The notes under the pieces were generated by a model. That model did no database searches and had not been told where the DNA came from. It saw only the letters and a list, made by a program, of their open reading frames with translations. Below are positions 38,974 through 39,295 of a DNA stretch of 39,295 bases, one piece after another. Each line of letters begins with the position of its first letter. Within the stretch, counting starts at the first letter, position 1. The translations under genes were made by a program, and so were the position numbers. Origin of the DNA: Alphaproteobacteria bacterium (GTDB taxonomy: Bacteria; Pseudomonadota; Alphaproteobacteria; Caulobacterales; Parvularculaceae); the NCBI GenBank assembly GCA_013151255.1, contig JAADIQ010000071.1, forward strand, positions 1 to 39,295, given 5' to 3'.

Positions 38974-39189
38974 ATGCAAGGGTTTGGAACCGAATTATTC
39001 AGTCAGCTGTTAGAGCTTTTTGATTTTGTTACGGACAATCCGGGACTAATCTTCTTAGTGCTCGGTCCGACAAGCCTGTTAACAATAAATCTACTTTCTG
39101 GCGGTGGCGGTGGCGGTGGCGGTGGCGGTGGCGGTCGGTGGGGCGGTCCTGGGAAATCAAATCGACCCGGAGGGCTGGACCTGCATTAG
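38974..39189 (+). CDS. Small membrane peptide with 12-Gly tract
   Basis: 71 residues. ATG 38974 has a perfect AGGAGG eight bases upstream. It contains an amphipathic or membrane segment (LIFLVLGPTSLLTINLLS) followed by 12 Gly encoded by six GGCGGT units, then a Trp/Gly/Arg tail. No family was recognised. It resembles neither a known toxin nor a CTERM protein. The strong RBS and clean start argue for a real gene. Confidence 0.6.
   Translation: MQGFGTELFSQLLELFDFVTDNPGLIFLVLGPTSLLTINLLSGGGGGGGGGGGGRWGGPGKSNRPGGLDLH
39100..39135 (+). repeat. GGCGGT hexanucleotide repeat x6
   Basis: Six perfect copies, 36 bp, encoding 12 glycines. Hexamer steps keep the reading frame, so length can vary without frameshift. 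Confidence 0.92.
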
Positions 39190-39204
39190 GCTAAGTTGGC
39201 TCTC

Positions 39205-39295
39205 CTACCGCCGGCGTCGCCTCGTGCGGCGCTCGTTGCCGTCGCGGCGGACGCGGGTGAAGCCGTCGGAAACATCCGTGTAGAAAGTAAGCAGC
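39205..39295 (-). CDS. 3' end of a minus-strand gene (right copy of the 91-bp repeat), truncated by window
   Basis: On the minus strand a TAG at 39205-39207 is preceded by an open frame that continues to the window end. It reads LLTFYTDVSDGFTRV, then RRDGNERRTRRRR, a basic tail that looks like a real protein C-terminus. The same 91 bp occur at 37535-37625, where the frame meets a TGA 17 codons further upstream. The simplest reading is that the gene lies to the right and its 3' end was copied when the island inserted. The product is not recognised. Confidence 0.45.
   Translation of the reverse strand, partial: LLTFYTDVSDGFTRVRRDGNERRTRRRRR

Overview
The window reads as chromosomal DNA of a GC-rich alphaproteobacterium. 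The indicators are an UrcA-family protein, DUF2336 and DUF1491 proteins, an HdaB-like stand-alone DnaA domain IV protein, an exosortase E/VPEID-CTERM locus, and interspersed palindromic repeats of the type common in alphaproteobacterial genomes. Caulobacterales/Parvularculales-like bacteria fit best, but the genus cannot be fixed from sequence alone. No rRNA, tRNA or CRISPR was seen.

Layout. 1-4054 (+): a TonB energy-transduction operon (C-terminal end of a TtpC-like ExbB, a second ExbB, two ExbD, a TonB and a periplasmic TPR protein), closed by a strong bidirectional terminator shared with a small lipoprotein on the other strand. 4565-5796: a DUF2336 gene broken by a frameshift. 6082-7364: an orphan ParA ATPase with a partner carrying a ribbon-helix-helix-like C-terminus, preceded by two perfect palindromes. 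7423-9994: an urcA gene divergent from a CadC-like membrane transcription regulator. 10155-11307: a phage-type adenine methyltransferase overlapping a predicted PD-(D/E)XK nuclease that contains a 45-bp x4 GATC-rich hairpin repeat. 11715-20086: a ten-gene Mrp-type cation/proton antiporter operon with three NuoL/M/N-like subunits, an MrpC with a ~130-residue insertion, and two palindromic repeat elements at its only wide gene junctions.

20229-23550: hdaB, sufE, a tautomerase, a beta-class GST divergent from an HxlR regulator, and an unrecognised exported protein. 23819-25120: a PAS-histidine kinase. 25117-27469 (-): exosortase E fused to a CPBP protease, preceded by three tandem 55-56-residue VPE(M)-CTERM proteins that are almost nothing but signal peptide plus sorting signal. 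This is the most striking locus of the window. 27826-30665: sterol-desaturase family enzyme, DUF1491, SH3 lipoprotein, CPBP protease. 30711-31867 (-): a membrane protein and a MarR regulator that share a GTGTA-N2-TACAC operator. 32172-33926: lipoprotein alkylsulfatase-like metallo-beta-lactamase. 33937-35565: PadR regulator with a membrane 'permease prefix' protein, divergent from a YceI protein across a palindrome.

35749-37529: a hybrid histidine kinase split by an exact 11-bp tandem duplication. 37535-39295: two 91-bp perfect direct repeats bounding a 1.67-kb AT-richer mini-island. It carries an exported protein, an HTH protein and a Gly-tract membrane peptide, and appears inserted at the 3' end of a minus-strand gene that runs off the window.

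Several loci look self-regulated: palindromes lie upstream of the ParA, HxlR/GST, MarR, PadR and hybrid-kinase genes. Three genes show disruption or low-complexity change (DUF2336, hybrid kinase, mrpC).
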